The notes under the pieces are model-generated. The model was not told where the DNA came from and did no database searches. It saw only the letters and a program-made list of their open reading frames with translations. Of a stretch of DNA of 64,000 nucleotides, positions 17,420 through 27,175 are shown in pieces. Location: NCBI RefSeq assembly GCF_024298885.1, contig NZ_CP101166.1:3223149-3287148 (forward strand). The letters are read 5' to 3'. This stretch comes from Haloglomus halophilum. GTDB taxonomy: Archaea > Halobacteriota > Halobacteria > Halobacteriales > Haloarculaceae. Position numbers and translations under genes: made by a program. How positions within the stretch are numbered: the first letter of the stretch is position 1; each line of letters begins with the position of its first letter.

Positions 17420-19114
17420 TCAGAGCTGCTCGCTCGATGCCAGCGGCTCCCCGCCGAGTTCCGCCTCGACCTGCTCCTCCAGCTTGTACCGCTGGACCTT
17501 CTGCGTCGCCGAGCGCGGGAGTTCGTCCACGAAGAACACCCGCCGGGGATGCGCGTAACTCGCGACGTTCTCCAGCGAGTACTCACGGACGGCCTGCTCG
17601 TCGAGGTCGGCGTCCGGCTCCGGCACCACGAACGCGACCGGTGCCTCGCCTTTCACCTCGTGGGGTGCGGCGACGACGGCGGCCTCGGCGATGTCCGGGT
17701 GGTCGTAGAGGGCGTCCTCGACCTCGGCGGGGTAGATGTTCTCGCCGCCCGCGATGATCATGTCGTCGGCGCGGTCGACGATCCAGAGGTGGCCGTCCTC
17801 GTCGACGCGGCCCACGTCCTCGGTGTGGAACCAGCCCTCGTCGTCGAACACCGCCTCGTTCGTCTCCGGGAGACCGTGGTAGCCCTCGAACACCTGGGGG
17901 CCTCGCACGGCGATCTCGCCGGTACGCTCGGCCTCGTCCTCGGGGAGGTCCGTCGGTGCCTTCCGGGGGTTCAGCGCCCGTGCCGGGACCACGGTCTCGC
18001 GGGTGTCCGGGTCGCGCAACTCCAGTTCGAGGTTCCGGAGTGGCTGGCCGATACAGCCGGCGGCCTTGTTCACGGCGGGCGAGCGCAGCGTGACGAGGCC
18101 GGCGGTCTCGGTCATCCCCCAGCCCTCGCTCATCGACACGTCGAAGTCGCGCGTGAGGTTGCGCTTGGTGTCGTCCGGGAGCGGGGCCGCCGCCGCGCCG
18201 AGTGCCTCCACCGACGACACGTCGTACGCGTCCGGGTTCTCGCTGTACGCCCGGTACATCATCGTGTGGAGCGCGGGGACCGCGGGTACCTCGTTGATGT
18301 CGAACTGCGCGATGGCCTGGAGCATCCCCTCGCCGCTGGGGCGGGCCTGCAGGATGACGGTCCCGCCGGTGTAGAGGTACTTCCCCATCACGGTGTTCAG
18401 CGTCGGAACGTGGAACAGCGGGAGGACCATCAGGCCGGTCATCCCGGGGTCGGGGCTGGGGCCGGAGGTGGCCATCGACTCCTGCACCGAGAGCAGGTTC
18501 CGGTGGCTCAACAGCACCCCCTTCGGCCGCCCCGTGGTGCCGGAGGTGTACGTCTGGACGGCCACGTCGTCGGTGTCGCGCTCCGGCGGGTCGAAGTCAG
18601 GGTCGGCGGCCTCGAGTGCGGCCTCGTAGTCGACCACGCCGTCCGCGTCGCCGTCGGGGTCGCCCATCCCGGGGATCCAGCGGGTCGCGATGCCCGCCTC
18701 GGCGGCGATATCGGCCGGCGCCGCGACGGTCGCCCGGTCGGTCTCCATCCCGCCGACGAGCAGCGGCGACGTGACGAGATGGTCCACGTCGGCGTCCGAG
18801 CAGATGTACCCCAGCGTCTCGATGTCCATCCGGAGGTTGAGTGGCACCGGGATGGCGCCGGCCCGCATCGTGCCGAAGAAGGTCTCCGGGAACTGGAGCG
18901 TGTTCGGCAGGAAGAGCCCGACGCGGTCGCCCGGTTCGACACCGCGCTCGGTCAGCGCGCTCGCGACGCGACTCGCGCGCTCGTCCAGGTCCGCGAAGCT
19001 CTGTGCCTCACCGTACTCCAGCGAGACGATGGCGTCCTTCTCGCCGTATCGGTGCGCTCCCATCGACAGCACGGCGTCGGCGTGCTGGAGGGGACCGCCG
19101 TCGTGGTGCTCCAT
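17420..19114 (-). CDS. Long-chain fatty-acid--CoA ligase-like AMP-binding enzyme
   Basis: A 564-aa adenylate-forming enzyme. The P-loop-like TYTSGTTGRPKGVLLSH motif, the A5 region SEGWGMTETAG, the hinge GWFHTEDVGR and the C-terminal AGGENIYPAEVED loop are all present. It is predicted to activate a carboxylic acid to its CoA thioester, with the chain length not readable. The start at 19114 (MEHHDGG) avoids a low-complexity upstream extension. A Bat-type regulator gene lies just upstream on the same strand. Confidence 0.88.
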   Translation of the reverse strand: MEHHDGGPLQHADAVLSMGAHRYGEKDAIVSLEYGEAQSFADLDERASRVASALTERGVEPGDRVGLFLPNTLQFPETFFGTMRAGAIPVPLNLRMDIETLGYICSDADVDHLVTSPLLVGGMETDRATVAAPADIAAEAGIATRWIPGMGDPDGDADGVVDYEAALEAADPDFDPPERDTDDVAVQTYTSGTTGRPKGVLLSHRNLLSVQESMATSGPSPDPGMTGLMVLPLFHVPTLNTVMGKYLYTGGTVILQARPSGEGMLQAIAQFDINEVPAVPALHTMMYRAYSENPDAYDVSSVEALGAAAAPLPDDTKRNLTRDFDVSMSEGWGMTETAGLVTLRSPAVNKAAGCIGQPLRNLELELRDPDTRETVVPARALNPRKAPTDLPEDEAERTGEIAVRGPQVFEGYHGLPETNEAVFDDEGWFHTEDVGRVDEDGHLWIVDRADDMIIAGGENIYPAEVEDALYDHPDIAEAAVVAAPHEVKGEAPVAFVVPEPDADLDEQAVREYSLENVASYAHPRRVFFVDELPRSATQKVQRYKLEEQVEAELGGEPLASSEQL

Positions 19115-19200
19115 GACAATCGTGAACGCGTGTGTCGCATCGGGGGTTAAGTCTATCCCCGGCTGTCGCCGGCGGTCCCGGACCGCCCCTGCCCCGCCCC

Positions 19201-19236
19201 CGGCCGCCCCCGGCCGCCCCCGGCCGCTCCCGGCCG
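19201..19236. repeat. 10-bp GC-only tandem repeat before the CoA ligase
   Basis: About 3.6 copies of CGGCCGCCCC (one with a single change). They lie between the end of the Bat-type regulator and the ligase start. The minus strand is rich in G-runs and might form a quadruplex or vary by slippage. Confidence 0.75.
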
Positions 19237-19246
19237 CCACTCCCTG

Positions 19247-21385
19247 TCACTCGCTCGTCGGCGACTCGTCGAAGAACAGTTCCAGGAAGTTCCGCTCGGC
19301 GGCGCGGAGGTGGTAATGCAGCGTCGCGGAGGTGATGCCCATCCGTTCGGCGACCTCCTCGGCGTTGTGGACGCGGGGCCACTCGAAGTAGCCCATCAGG
19401 TACGCGGTCCGGAGGACGTCGCTCTGCCGGTCGGTGAGGCGCTCGTCGGCCGCTTGCCGGAGGTCCTGAGCCGTCTCGACGGGCTCTTCGACCCGTCGTT
19501 TGGCTTTCAGCGACGCCTCGAACTCGTCCTGGAACGCCTCGACGACGGTCCGGGTGCTGGTCTGCCCGGCGATGCGGGCGGTGAACTCGGCGGTGCCGCC
19601 CTCGGCGCTCCCCTGCTGGACCACGGCCCCGACATCGCTCAGGCGGGCGGTGACGCTCCGAGGCGCTATCGCTTCGATGATGGTCGTCGTGGGTCCGTCG
19701 TCGCCCTCGCGCTCGCTGACCACCGCCACCTCGAGGGCGCCGGCGGCCTCCGCGCCGGCGACCGCCGCCTCTGCGGGGGCCTCGACCTCGAGGAAATGCC
19801 GGAGACCATCGTCCTCGGGGACGGTCCAGCGCAGGCCGACGGGCCCGGCCTCGGCCGAGAGCGTCGCCAGGAAGCAGTTCTCCCCCCGGACGCGGAACAC
19901 GAGTTCCGTCGTGGTGCCCGAGTGGAGCAGGAGTTCCGTGTCGGCGGCGTTGATGGCGAAGCCGACGACGCGCGCCAGTCGCTCCAGCGCGGCCTGCTCG
20001 CGGTCGCTGAACGCGTCAGCCCGTGGCGACTGCAGGCAGAGGACGCCGTAGGCGGTGTCGTTGTGCGTGATGGGGAGCGCCATGCTCGCCCGGATGCCGT
20101 GCTCGGCCGCCAGCCCGTGCTCGGTCGGGTGGTCGCCCCCCATCCAGTCGTCGCGTCGGATACACGGCTCCCCCGTCCGGAACGCGACCCTCGCCGGGTG
20201 GTCCTGGTGGGTCCCGGCCGCCGTGGCGACATCGGCGGCGTCCGCCTCGGCCGTGTTCTCGGATGTCTGCTGGCTCGCGAACAGCGGGGGCTCACCAGCG
20301 CTCGCCGTCACCTCCAGGCCGCCCGCGGCGATGCGACCGACCCAGACCGTCCGGTAGAGGTCGGAGGCAGCCAGCCGCTCGCAGACGGTCTCCTCGATAC
20401 CCTCGCGGGTCGCGGACTCGACGATCCCCTGGACGACCCCCTCGACGGCCTCGCTGATGCGGTTCAGCGTCGCCAGCTGGTCCCGGTGGCGTGCGAGCTG
20501 GTGCTCGCGGCGCCGGCGGTCGGAGACGTCCCGGAGGACGCCGACGACCACCCGGTCGTCCCCGTCGGCGACGGCCGTGGCGTGGATCTCGGCGGGGATA
20601 TCCCCGCCGGCGCTCGCGACCGTCAACTCCACGGTTCCCGTCTCGCGGTCCCCTGCCAGCAGTGCCTCGTGGAGGCCGACCGCTGCGGCCTGGGAATCGT
20701 CGGCGAGCAGCGCCCGGAGCCGCTGACCCACCAGTGCATCGCGGTCGCGTCCCAGCGTCGCCGCGAGCCGGTCGCTCACCGCGGCGAGCCGGCGGTCGCC
20801 GTCGAGGACGTACGCCCCATCCCCGACGGCCTCCACGATGTCGGCCCGCTGGAGCAGACTCCCGGCGGCGAGCCCGTCGTCGGTGGCCCCGGATGCGGTG
20901 CCATCGGCAGCTCCGGATACGGTGTCGTCGGGGGCTCCCTCATCCGGGAGCCTGGTCGCGGTCGTGTCCTCCTCCTCCACCTTCTCCTTCGCTTGTTCTT
21001 GCTCTTCTGCCTCCTCGGTCCCGCTCGGCCGACCGACGGCCAGCACGGCGGTCGGTCGGCCCTCCAGTTCGATGGCCGAACAGTCGAATGCGAACCGCCG
21101 CGTTCCGCTCCCGGCCTGAACGTCCACCTCGACGGTCGTCGTGTCACCGGCGGCAGCCGCAGCCACGGCCTCGCGGGCGCGTTCGCGGTGTGCCGGGCGA
21201 GCCAGCGTGTCGAACGTGTCCGGCTCGTCTCCGGCCAGCAGCGTGGCTGCGGCTTCGTTCGTCCGCTGGATGCGCCCGTCGGTCGCCAGCACGAACGCGG
21301 GACCGGGAATCGCGTCGAGCAGCGCCGCACCCGACGGTCCGTTCGTATCTCGACGCTCCCCCGGCTGCTGGTGTCCGTCTGCCAT
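19247..21385 (-). CDS. Bat-type sensor-regulator (PAS-PAS-GAF-BAT-HTH_10)
   Basis: A 712-aa haloarchaeal regulator related to the bacterio-opsin activator. In order there are two PAS-like domains (about 20-120 and 170-290), a GAF domain (about 310-465), the Bat GAF-associated domain (about 475-640) and a C-terminal HTH_10 helix-turn-helix (TDRQSDVLRTAYLMGYFEWP onward). An acidic low-complexity linker near 125-170 separates the PAS domains. It lies upstream of the CoA ligase in the same direction, which may be a target. Retinal-protein control is not implied. Confidence 0.85.
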   Translation of the reverse strand: MADGHQQPGERRDTNGPSGAALLDAIPGPAFVLATDGRIQRTNEAAATLLAGDEPDTFDTLARPAHRERAREAVAAAAAGDTTTVEVDVQAGSGTRRFAFDCSAIELEGRPTAVLAVGRPSGTEEAEEQEQAKEKVEEEDTTATRLPDEGAPDDTVSGAADGTASGATDDGLAAGSLLQRADIVEAVGDGAYVLDGDRRLAAVSDRLAATLGRDRDALVGQRLRALLADDSQAAAVGLHEALLAGDRETGTVELTVASAGGDIPAEIHATAVADGDDRVVVGVLRDVSDRRRREHQLARHRDQLATLNRISEAVEGVVQGIVESATREGIEETVCERLAASDLYRTVWVGRIAAGGLEVTASAGEPPLFASQQTSENTAEADAADVATAAGTHQDHPARVAFRTGEPCIRRDDWMGGDHPTEHGLAAEHGIRASMALPITHNDTAYGVLCLQSPRADAFSDREQAALERLARVVGFAINAADTELLLHSGTTTELVFRVRGENCFLATLSAEAGPVGLRWTVPEDDGLRHFLEVEAPAEAAVAGAEAAGALEVAVVSEREGDDGPTTTIIEAIAPRSVTARLSDVGAVVQQGSAEGGTAEFTARIAGQTSTRTVVEAFQDEFEASLKAKRRVEEPVETAQDLRQAADERLTDRQSDVLRTAYLMGYFEWPRVHNAEEVAERMGITSATLHYHLRAAERNFLELFFDESPTSE

Positions 21386-21476
21386 GACTCGATTTCCGCC
21401 GGACGGCGGTCTATGTCGACCGGAGGAACGCGGGAAGATAAGTTGTCGGGTGGTTCGTGGCCGTGAGCCCGCGCCG

Positions 21477-23402
21477 TCAGTCGTCGCGGACCAGCGTGCT
21501 CCGCAGCTCCTCGTCGAGCTCGGCGTCGGCCATCTTCTCGACCAGCGCGTCGAGGACGGCCTCGCGCTTGCCGGGGACGAACTTGATGGAGCCGACGACG
21601 AGGTGGCCGCCGCCGCTGACGCCTGCGCCGGGCAGCTCCTCGGTCAACTCCGTCACCATCTCGGGGATGTCCAGCCGGACGCCGTCCGACCGGAGGACCG
21701 CGAAGTCCGGCCCGTAACCGATGGTGATGACGGGGTCGCCGGTCTCCTCGACCTTCCGGTCGTGGACCTCGCCCGTCGTCTTCCCGGGAGCGGGGTAGAT
21801 GAATCGGTGGGCGTGCTCGTCGACATCGAGCCGGTAGAGGTGGGCGTCGTTGTCGAGTCGTTCGTGGTCGACGTGCGGGAGGGCGTCCTCGAGCTGGCGG
21901 TCGACATCGCGCTCGGCGCGGGTGGCCATGAACTCGACGAGGTCGTCGTGCCGGTCGGCGTCGGTGCCCACGTCGAGCAGGTCGTTGACGAAGCCGTTGC
22001 CGTCGTTGTAGCGGAGCCAGTGGGCGGCGTAGTCGAGCGCCTCGCCCACGTCGCGGAGGTCGGCCTCGGTGTAGCCGGCCTCCTCGGCCAGTTCGAGGTA
22101 GTCGTCCATCGCCTCGGCCTTCGAGCGGTCCGACAGGCCGCCGACGGCGGGGACGTGGCGGACCTCCTCGGTGATGTCGGGGTCGACCAGGCGCGCGAGC
22201 TCGACACCCATCATGCCCGTCGTGATGCGGTAGTCCTCGCCGTGGAGGTACGGATTGACGTGGGCCTCCAGCAGCGGCTCGACGGCCTCCGGGTCGGGGT
22301 GGTGGTGGTCGACGACGACGATGGGCACGTCGTACTGGGCCATCGCGCGGTAGGCGGGAACGTCCTCCTCGGTCGACCCGTTGTCGAGCATACACAGCAT
22401 CGGGAGCTTCTGCCCGTGGCGCTCGCGGTCCTCCAGTGCGAAGTTGAGGTCGCGCGTGACATCCTCCATCTCGTAGAACGGCGCCTTCGAGGGGAGCCGC
22501 TTCAGGAGGTGTCGCGGGGCCTGGTTGTCCTCGTGGGTGTCGTCGATGAACCGCTCGAGTGCGGTCTGGAGCGGCACGGAGGCGCACATCCCGTCACCGT
22601 CGGCGTGGTGGCGCATCCGGATGGGGCGGTTGGCGAGTGCGGCCCGGCGGAGGTGACGGGCCACCTCGCGCAGTTCCTCGTGGATGGACTCGAACGCCTC
22701 CCACTCGACCAGCGGCTCGACCTCGGGCGGCTCGGCGGCGGCCGCCAGTCGCTCCTCGTAGTCGGCGCGGACCTCCTCGGCGGCCTCACCACGCAGGCGC
22801 GAGAGGTCCTCGACCTCGATCTGCAGCGCTTCCTCGCGGTGCTCGACCTCGCCCGTGATACGGACGGCGTCGTCCACCTCCACGCTCGGGTACGCGCGGA
22901 CGCCGGCGGACTCGAAGGCGGCGCCGGGGACGACAGCCTCGCCGTCCGCGACGTGGAACAGCGTCGGGCCGCCGGTCTGCTTGACCTGCACGACGACGCC
23001 CTCGACGTTGACGATCTCGCCGACGTGTTCGTCCAGTTCGGCGACCGCGACCTCGGCGCCGGCCGCGACTTCCTCGGTCTCGAACTCCGCTATGTCGCGC
23101 TCGGCGAACGCGAGGTCGCCGTTCTCGCGTACCTCGATGAGTTCGACGATGAGTTCGTCACCGACGTCGTACGCCCCCTGCAGCTCCGAATCGTGGACGA
23201 GTCCGGAGACGCTGGCCGAGACGTCGACGAAGACCCCGTACTCGACCACGCCGTTGACGGTCGCGTGGTAGTGCTCGCCCTGTTCGAGGGCATCGGCCGT
23301 ACAGGCGTCCGCGAGGCGATAAACGACGGTCCCCCGGTCCGGGACCCCGTCAGCATCGGAATCGGCGCCGACCTCCTCGTCGGCGTCGGGCGAATGAGAC
23401 AT
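21477..23402 (-). CDS. DHH-family phosphoesterase/nuclease with S1 and OB domains
   Basis: A 641-aa protein of the archaeal RecJ-like class. Residues ~40-110 are an S1 RNA-binding domain (GVVEYGVFVDVSASVSGLVH), and ~115-205 resemble an OB fold. The catalytic DHH domain has RHHADGDGM (about 265) and VVVDHHHPD (about 352). The C-terminal DHHA1 part contains SGGGHLVVGSI. It is expected to cut single-stranded nucleic acid in replication, repair or RNA processing. Confidence 0.88.
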   Translation of the reverse strand: MSHSPDADEEVGADSDADGVPDRGTVVYRLADACTADALEQGEHYHATVNGVVEYGVFVDVSASVSGLVHDSELQGAYDVGDELIVELIEVRENGDLAFAERDIAEFETEEVAAGAEVAVAELDEHVGEIVNVEGVVVQVKQTGGPTLFHVADGEAVVPGAAFESAGVRAYPSVEVDDAVRITGEVEHREEALQIEVEDLSRLRGEAAEEVRADYEERLAAAAEPPEVEPLVEWEAFESIHEELREVARHLRRAALANRPIRMRHHADGDGMCASVPLQTALERFIDDTHEDNQAPRHLLKRLPSKAPFYEMEDVTRDLNFALEDRERHGQKLPMLCMLDNGSTEEDVPAYRAMAQYDVPIVVVDHHHPDPEAVEPLLEAHVNPYLHGEDYRITTGMMGVELARLVDPDITEEVRHVPAVGGLSDRSKAEAMDDYLELAEEAGYTEADLRDVGEALDYAAHWLRYNDGNGFVNDLLDVGTDADRHDDLVEFMATRAERDVDRQLEDALPHVDHERLDNDAHLYRLDVDEHAHRFIYPAPGKTTGEVHDRKVEETGDPVITIGYGPDFAVLRSDGVRLDIPEMVTELTEELPGAGVSGGGHLVVGSIKFVPGKREAVLDALVEKMADAELDEELRSTLVRDD

Positions 23403-23574
23403 GTAATGGGTTTCGGTCCCGTTGCCGTTTAAGAGTTGTCAAACTGTGGAACCGCCGCTCCGACGCGTCACGGGCTGCTGGCCGCTCAGACGGTGGATTC
23501 CGGTCACACCCACTCGCCCGCGGTGGGGTCCGGGGCATCGAAACGCCTAATCATCGGCCGACCGGACCTCGGGT

Positions 23575-24102
23575 ATGCGCCTGTTCCGGTCGAGCGGGGT
23601 CATCGGCATCGCCGAGGACGCCCTCGAGTTCGCGCTCGAGGCCTCCGAGGACGCCCACCCCAACGAGTACATGGGCTTCCTCCGGGGCGAGGACGCCTCG
23701 CGGCTGGGCCTCGACCGGGACGGCACCGTCATCACGGACGTGCTCGTGATCCCGGGGACGGAGTCGAACCCCACGAGCGCCACCGTCCAGGAGTACATGG
23801 TCCCCAACAGCATCAAGTCCGCCGGGTCCGTCCACTCCCACCCGAACGGCGTCCTCAAACCCTCCGACGCCGACCTGATGACCTTCGGGAAGGGGAAGGT
23901 CCACATCATCATCGGCTATCCGTACGGCCGCCACGACTGGCAGGCGTTCGACCGCGAGGGCGAGCCCCGGGACCTGGAGGTGCTCGACGTCGACCTGCCC
24001 GACGACGAGTTCTTCGACTTCACGCAGGCGGACATCGACGAGGAGCTCCGGGAGGAGGCCGACGAGCGCGACACCCGCTTCGACGGGGGGGATGGCTGGT
24101 GA
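23575..24102 (+). CDS. JAMM/MPN metalloprotease (JAB domain)
   Basis: A 175-aa protein with a complete JAMM zinc site: E31 plus H87-x-H89-x7-S97-x2-D100 ([14 protein letters not shown]). Archaeal JAMM proteases remove ubiquitin-like SAMP proteins, so desampylation is a reasonable prediction. The C-terminal ~50 residues are acidic and helical. Its stop overlaps the GTG start of ribL (GTGA), giving tight coupling between a protease and FAD synthesis. Confidence 0.88.
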   Translation: MRLFRSSGVIGIAEDALEFALEASEDAHPNEYMGFLRGEDASRLGLDRDGTVITDVLVIPGTESNPTSATVQEYMVPNSIKSAGSVHSHPNGVLKPSDADLMTFGKGKVHIIIGYPYGRHDWQAFDREGEPRDLEVLDVDLPDDEFFDFTQADIDEELREEADERDTRFDGGDGW

Positions 24103-24587
24103 GTGGCGACGGCGCGGGCACGGACGGCGACGCCCGCGACGCGGAGACGCTCCCTCAGTACGAGCGCGTCGTCGCGCAGGGGACCTTCGATATCCTCCAC
24201 CCGGGCCACCTCCACTACCTCCGCGAGGCGGCCGCGCTGGGCGAGGAGGTCCACGTCATCATCGCCCGCTCGGAGAACGTGACCCACAAGGAACCGCCCG
24301 TGCTGGACGACCAGCAGCGCCGCGAGATGGTCGACGCGCTGGAGCCAGTGACCGAAGCGCATCTCGGGCATCTGGAGGACTTCTTCGTCCCCATCGAGCG
24401 CATCGACCCGGACTGCATCCTGCTGGGTCACGACCAGCACCACGACGCTGACGGGGTGCGCGCGGCGCTGGATGGTCGGGGGCTGGACTGTGACGTGCGA
24501 CGCGCGAGCGGCCGGGAACCACGGTTCGAGGGCGAGTTGCTGTCGACGGGGCGTATCTTCGACCGCATCTGCGAGGAGCGGTGCTAG
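24099..24587 (+). CDS. ribL: FAD synthetase (archaeal RibL-type adenylyltransferase)
   Basis: A 162-aa nucleotidyltransferase of the cytidylyltransferase superfamily. It has the N-terminal HxGH site ([14 protein letters not shown], about 28-41), a KEPPVL segment and a late STGRIFDRI motif in place of the usual ISSTRI. Length and motifs fit RibL, which adenylates FMN to FAD. The GTG at 24099 overlaps the JAMM stop. CMP- or glycerol-phosphate-specific paralogues are the alternative. Confidence 0.8.
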   Translation: MSGDGAGTDGDARDAETLPQYERVVAQGTFDILHPGHLHYLREAAALGEEVHVIIARSENVTHKEPPVLDDQQRREMVDALEPVTEAHLGHLEDFFVPIERIDPDCILLGHDQHHDADGVRAALDGRGLDCDVRRASGREPRFEGELLSTGRIFDRICEERC

Positions 24588-24727
24588 GCGAGTAGAAGCT
24601 CTCGATCTCTATGGTATATCTAACCTTGGGTACGTAATCAACTCTCTGCATTCTTATAAATAGATTTGTGGTGTTATCGTGGAGTTTTTGATTTTATGCC
24701 TAGTGGTATCTCAATGTGGCCAACAGT
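24588..24727. other. AT-rich intergenic segment
   Basis: A clearly AT-richer stretch follows the ribL stop (for example TCTTATAAATAGATT near 24650). It separates ribL from the repeated element. No gene is seen. It may hold a termination or promoter signal for whatever the element expresses. Confidence 0.5.
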
Positions 24728-25026
24728 GGCGACGGAGACGCCTCCGAAGCCCTCGCCCGCTCCGGGCCCCTGACTCGCTGCGCTCCTCACTCCGGTCGCT
24801 CCGCTCTCTCCGTTGTGGTGCTTGCGTCGTCAGTTGACCCGGAGCGCGCTCGCCCTTCGAGTCCGCCAAGGCCCGCAGTTTGTCAGTCGGCAGTCGTGGA
24901 CCTCACGCCTCCCCACCCGCTTGCGCTTCTCGCTCGCTTCGCTCGCTTCGATGCTCAGCCCTCGCGCGCTGGGCGGCGGCCGGCCCTGCGGGCACGGCCG
25001 CCAGCGCGCGCCCACTGGACTGACGG
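24728..25026 (+). repeat. Copy A of a dispersed non-coding element
   Basis: About 300 bases with no credible protein gene, between convergent ribL and psmA. Many blocks recur in the same order and orientation at 37282-37676, for example GAAGCCCTCGC, CGCTCGCCCTTCGAG, GTCAGTCGGCAG, CCTCCCCACCC and TGGACTGAC. The whole is moderately diverged. ORFs across it are Arg/Ser/Ala-rich artefacts. It resembles a dispersed haloarchaeal repeat or structured RNA rather than a gene. Confidence 0.7.
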
Positions 25027-25096
25027 GTGAGCGTGCAGCGTCGCTGTTTCTCCGAGAACACGCCGCGGGCGTCGCAGAAAGGTGGTGCGAGTCGGC

Positions 25097-25867
25097 TTAC
25101 TCCTCGTCCTCCTCGTCCTCCTCGTCCTCCTCGCCCGTGTCGAGCAGCCCGTGTTCGTCCAGATACGACTCGACCTGCGCGTCGTCGAGGTCCTCGTACT
25201 GGGCGGTGTCGGACGGGATGACGGCCACGCCGATTCCCTCCGGGGTGAGCTTCCCGTCGTTGACCGACGCGAGCGCGCCGAGCGCCAGCCCGACGCCGGT
25301 GTCGAGGTCCGCGGACTCGTCGTAGTTCTCCTCGAGGTAGTCCTCGATCTCGCCGCGGTCCGCGCCGATGGCGAGGGCCTGCCACTCGTAGGGGGTCCCG
25401 GAGGGGTCGGTCTCGAAGAGGCGCGGTTCGCCGTCCTCGACGCCCCCGACGATGAGCGCGACGCCGAACGGGCGTGCGCCGCCGACCTGCGTGTACTGCT
25501 GGATGAAGTCGGTGACCTCCTTCGTGAGCGTCTCGACGCCGATGGGCTCGCCGTAGCGGAGCTGGTTGACCTGCGCCTGGCGACGGGCCATGTCGATGAG
25601 CTGGCGGGCGTCGGCGACGTGGCCCGCGCTCGCGATACCGATGTGGTCGTCGGCCTTGTGGAGCTTCTCGACGGAGTTGCGCTCCATCAGCGGCGAGCGG
25701 ATACGCTTGTCGACGGCGAGGACGACGCCGCCCTCCGTCCGGACGCCGATGCTCGCCGTGCCACGCTTGACCGCCTCGCGGGCGTACTCCACCTGATAGA
25801 GCCGGCCGTCCGGCGAGAAGATGGTGATACCGCGGTCGTACGCCTGCTGTTGTGATTGTCCCTGCAT
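25097..25867 (-). CDS. psmA: Proteasome alpha subunit
   Basis: A 256-aa structural subunit of the 20S proteasome outer rings. The alpha signature YDRGITIFSPDGRLYQVEYA is at residues 10-29, where it gates the pore, and the body matches the family to about residue 240. The tail is a run of Glu/Asp. The start at 25867 (MQGQSQQQ) is the canonical one. It ends the Rpp30 - methyltransferase - Pop5 run, with 68 bases after the Pop5 stop. Confidence 0.95.
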   Translation of the reverse strand: MQGQSQQQAYDRGITIFSPDGRLYQVEYAREAVKRGTASIGVRTEGGVVLAVDKRIRSPLMERNSVEKLHKADDHIGIASAGHVADARQLIDMARRQAQVNQLRYGEPIGVETLTKEVTDFIQQYTQVGGARPFGVALIVGGVEDGEPRLFETDPSGTPYEWQALAIGADRGEIEDYLEENYDESADLDTGVGLALGALASVNDGKLTPEGIGVAVIPSDTAQYEDLDDAQVESYLDEHGLLDTGEEDEEDEEDEE

Positions 25868-25935
25868 GTTCTGTGTGGTGTGTCGTTGTGGGGTGTCTCG
25901 GCTCCGAGGTCGGTACCGGGAGATGCCGCGCGTCG

Positions 25936-26469
25936 TCAGCCGTCGGAGCCCTGGTAGTCGAGTTCCGTCGCGCCAGCGTGCCCGCCCGCCAGTTCGACGT
26001 CGACCCGTCGGCCACGGGTCCACGCCCGGCGGTCGGCCCCCGCGAACGCGACCGTTCGGTCCCCTGTTCCTGCTCGCGGCCGATTCAAATACTTTTCCTC
26101 ACTGGCTCGCACGGTCCCGCTGACACCGCGGACGCGCGTCCGGACCGGCGCCCCCTCGACGGCGTCGAGACAGGCGACCACGGCCCGGCCGCGCTGGACC
26201 TCCTCGCGGCGAACGCGCACGATTGCGATCGCCTCCGCGCCCGCCTCGTCCCTGGCGTGACCGTCCTCGTCCGCCTCCGGCCGTCCCCGCGCGAACCGGA
26301 CGACCGACAGGTCGGCGTCGGCGCTCCCCGGGTCGCCGAGCAGGTTGCCCGCGGCGTACCAGATGGCCCGCTGGAGCGCCTCGCGGCCGAACGTCGCCTC
26401 CGGGTGCGACTCCAGCTCGACGGCGAGGTAGCGCCAGCGCGGACGGAGGTGTTTCGGGAGGTGCTTCAC
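25936..26469 (-). CDS. rnp2: RNase P protein component 2 (Pop5)
   Basis: A 177-aa protein subunit of RNase P, which matures tRNA 5' ends. It has the Pop5/Rpp14 opening KHLPKHLRPRWRYLAVE and the later strand IAIVRVRREEVQRGRAVVAC. The C-terminal ~35 residues after EEKYL are extra. It has a GTG start, and lies seven bases behind the methyltransferase gene and upstream of psmA in one apparent operon. Its binding partner Rpp30 is two genes upstream. Confidence 0.9.
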   Translation of the reverse strand: MKHLPKHLRPRWRYLAVELESHPEATFGREALQRAIWYAAGNLLGDPGSADADLSVVRFARGRPEADEDGHARDEAGAEAIAIVRVRREEVQRGRAVVACLDAVEGAPVRTRVRGVSGTVRASEEKYLNRPRAGTGDRTVAFAGADRRAWTRGRRVDVELAGGHAGATELDYQGSDG

Positions 26470-26476
26470 GGGCCGC

Positions 26477-27175
26477 TCAGTCCTCGTTCATCCCGACGGG
26501 CTCGTCCGAGAACCCCTCGTCGGCGGCGGCGTCGGTCTCCAGCCGGTCGGCGACCAGGACCCCCACCTGCTCGTGGACCAGCTCGACGGCCGTGACGGCG
26601 TAGCCCGCGTCGGTGAACGCGTCACACAGCACCCCGACGGTGGCCGGGTCGTCGACCTCCGGGCTGTAGAACGGCTCGTCGGGGTCGGGTTCGCCGAAGA
26701 ACATCACGTCGCCGAGGACGATGCGCCGGGGGGCCAGGTCGGCGATGATGTCGATGGCCTCGCGCTTCTCCGCATCCGAGAGGTGGTGCATCGCGAAGTT
26801 CGAGACGACCACGTCGACGGGACCCTCGTAGCCCGGCTCCCGGAAGGTCCCGTTGCCGAAGCTGACGTTGTCGGCGCCCTGCCCGTCCGCCTTCTCGCGT
26901 GCCTTCGCCAGCATCCCGTCGCTGATGTCGCGACCGACGACTCGGCCGGCGTGGCCCGCGAGCGCGAGCGCGATGGCGCCCGTCCCCGTCCCGAGGTCCA
27001 GCACCACGTCGTCCGGGCGGAGGGGGCGTGCCGGGCGCATCGCACTCTCGGCGGTGCCGCGAGCGTGCTCGACGACGAGCCCCGCGCAGGCCTCGTACTC
27101 GGCCGACTTGTCCGCGTCGTAGGAGTCGGCCGCCTCGTCGAACCGCGCGGCGTGCTCGTCAATCGACTTCTTCAT
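26477..27175 (-). CDS. Class I SAM-dependent methyltransferase
   Basis: A 232-aa methyltransferase with motif I VLDLGTGTGAIALALAG (about 60-76), an acidic motif after it (VGRDIS) and the VVVSNFAMHHL motif IV/V region. The substrate is unknown. It sits between the two RNase P protein genes and overlaps the Rpp30 gene by 17 bases, so a tRNA or RNase P-linked substrate is worth considering. That is inference from position only. Confidence 0.85.
   Translation of the reverse strand: MKKSIDEHAARFDEAADSYDADKSAEYEACAGLVVEHARGTAESAMRPARPLRPDDVVLDLGTGTGAIALALAGHAGRVVGRDISDGMLAKAREKADGQGADNVSFGNGTFREPGYEGPVDVVVSNFAMHHLSDAEKREAIDIIADLAPRRIVLGDVMFFGEPDPDEPFYSPEVDDPATVGVLCDAFTDAGYAVTAVELVHEQVGVLVADRLETDAAADEGFSDEPVGMNED

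Noticed and set aside
17399-19150. A 583-codon plus-strand frame opposite the CoA ligase
   Set aside because: The ligase on the other strand has every family motif; this frame has none and a His/Arg/Val-rich composition.
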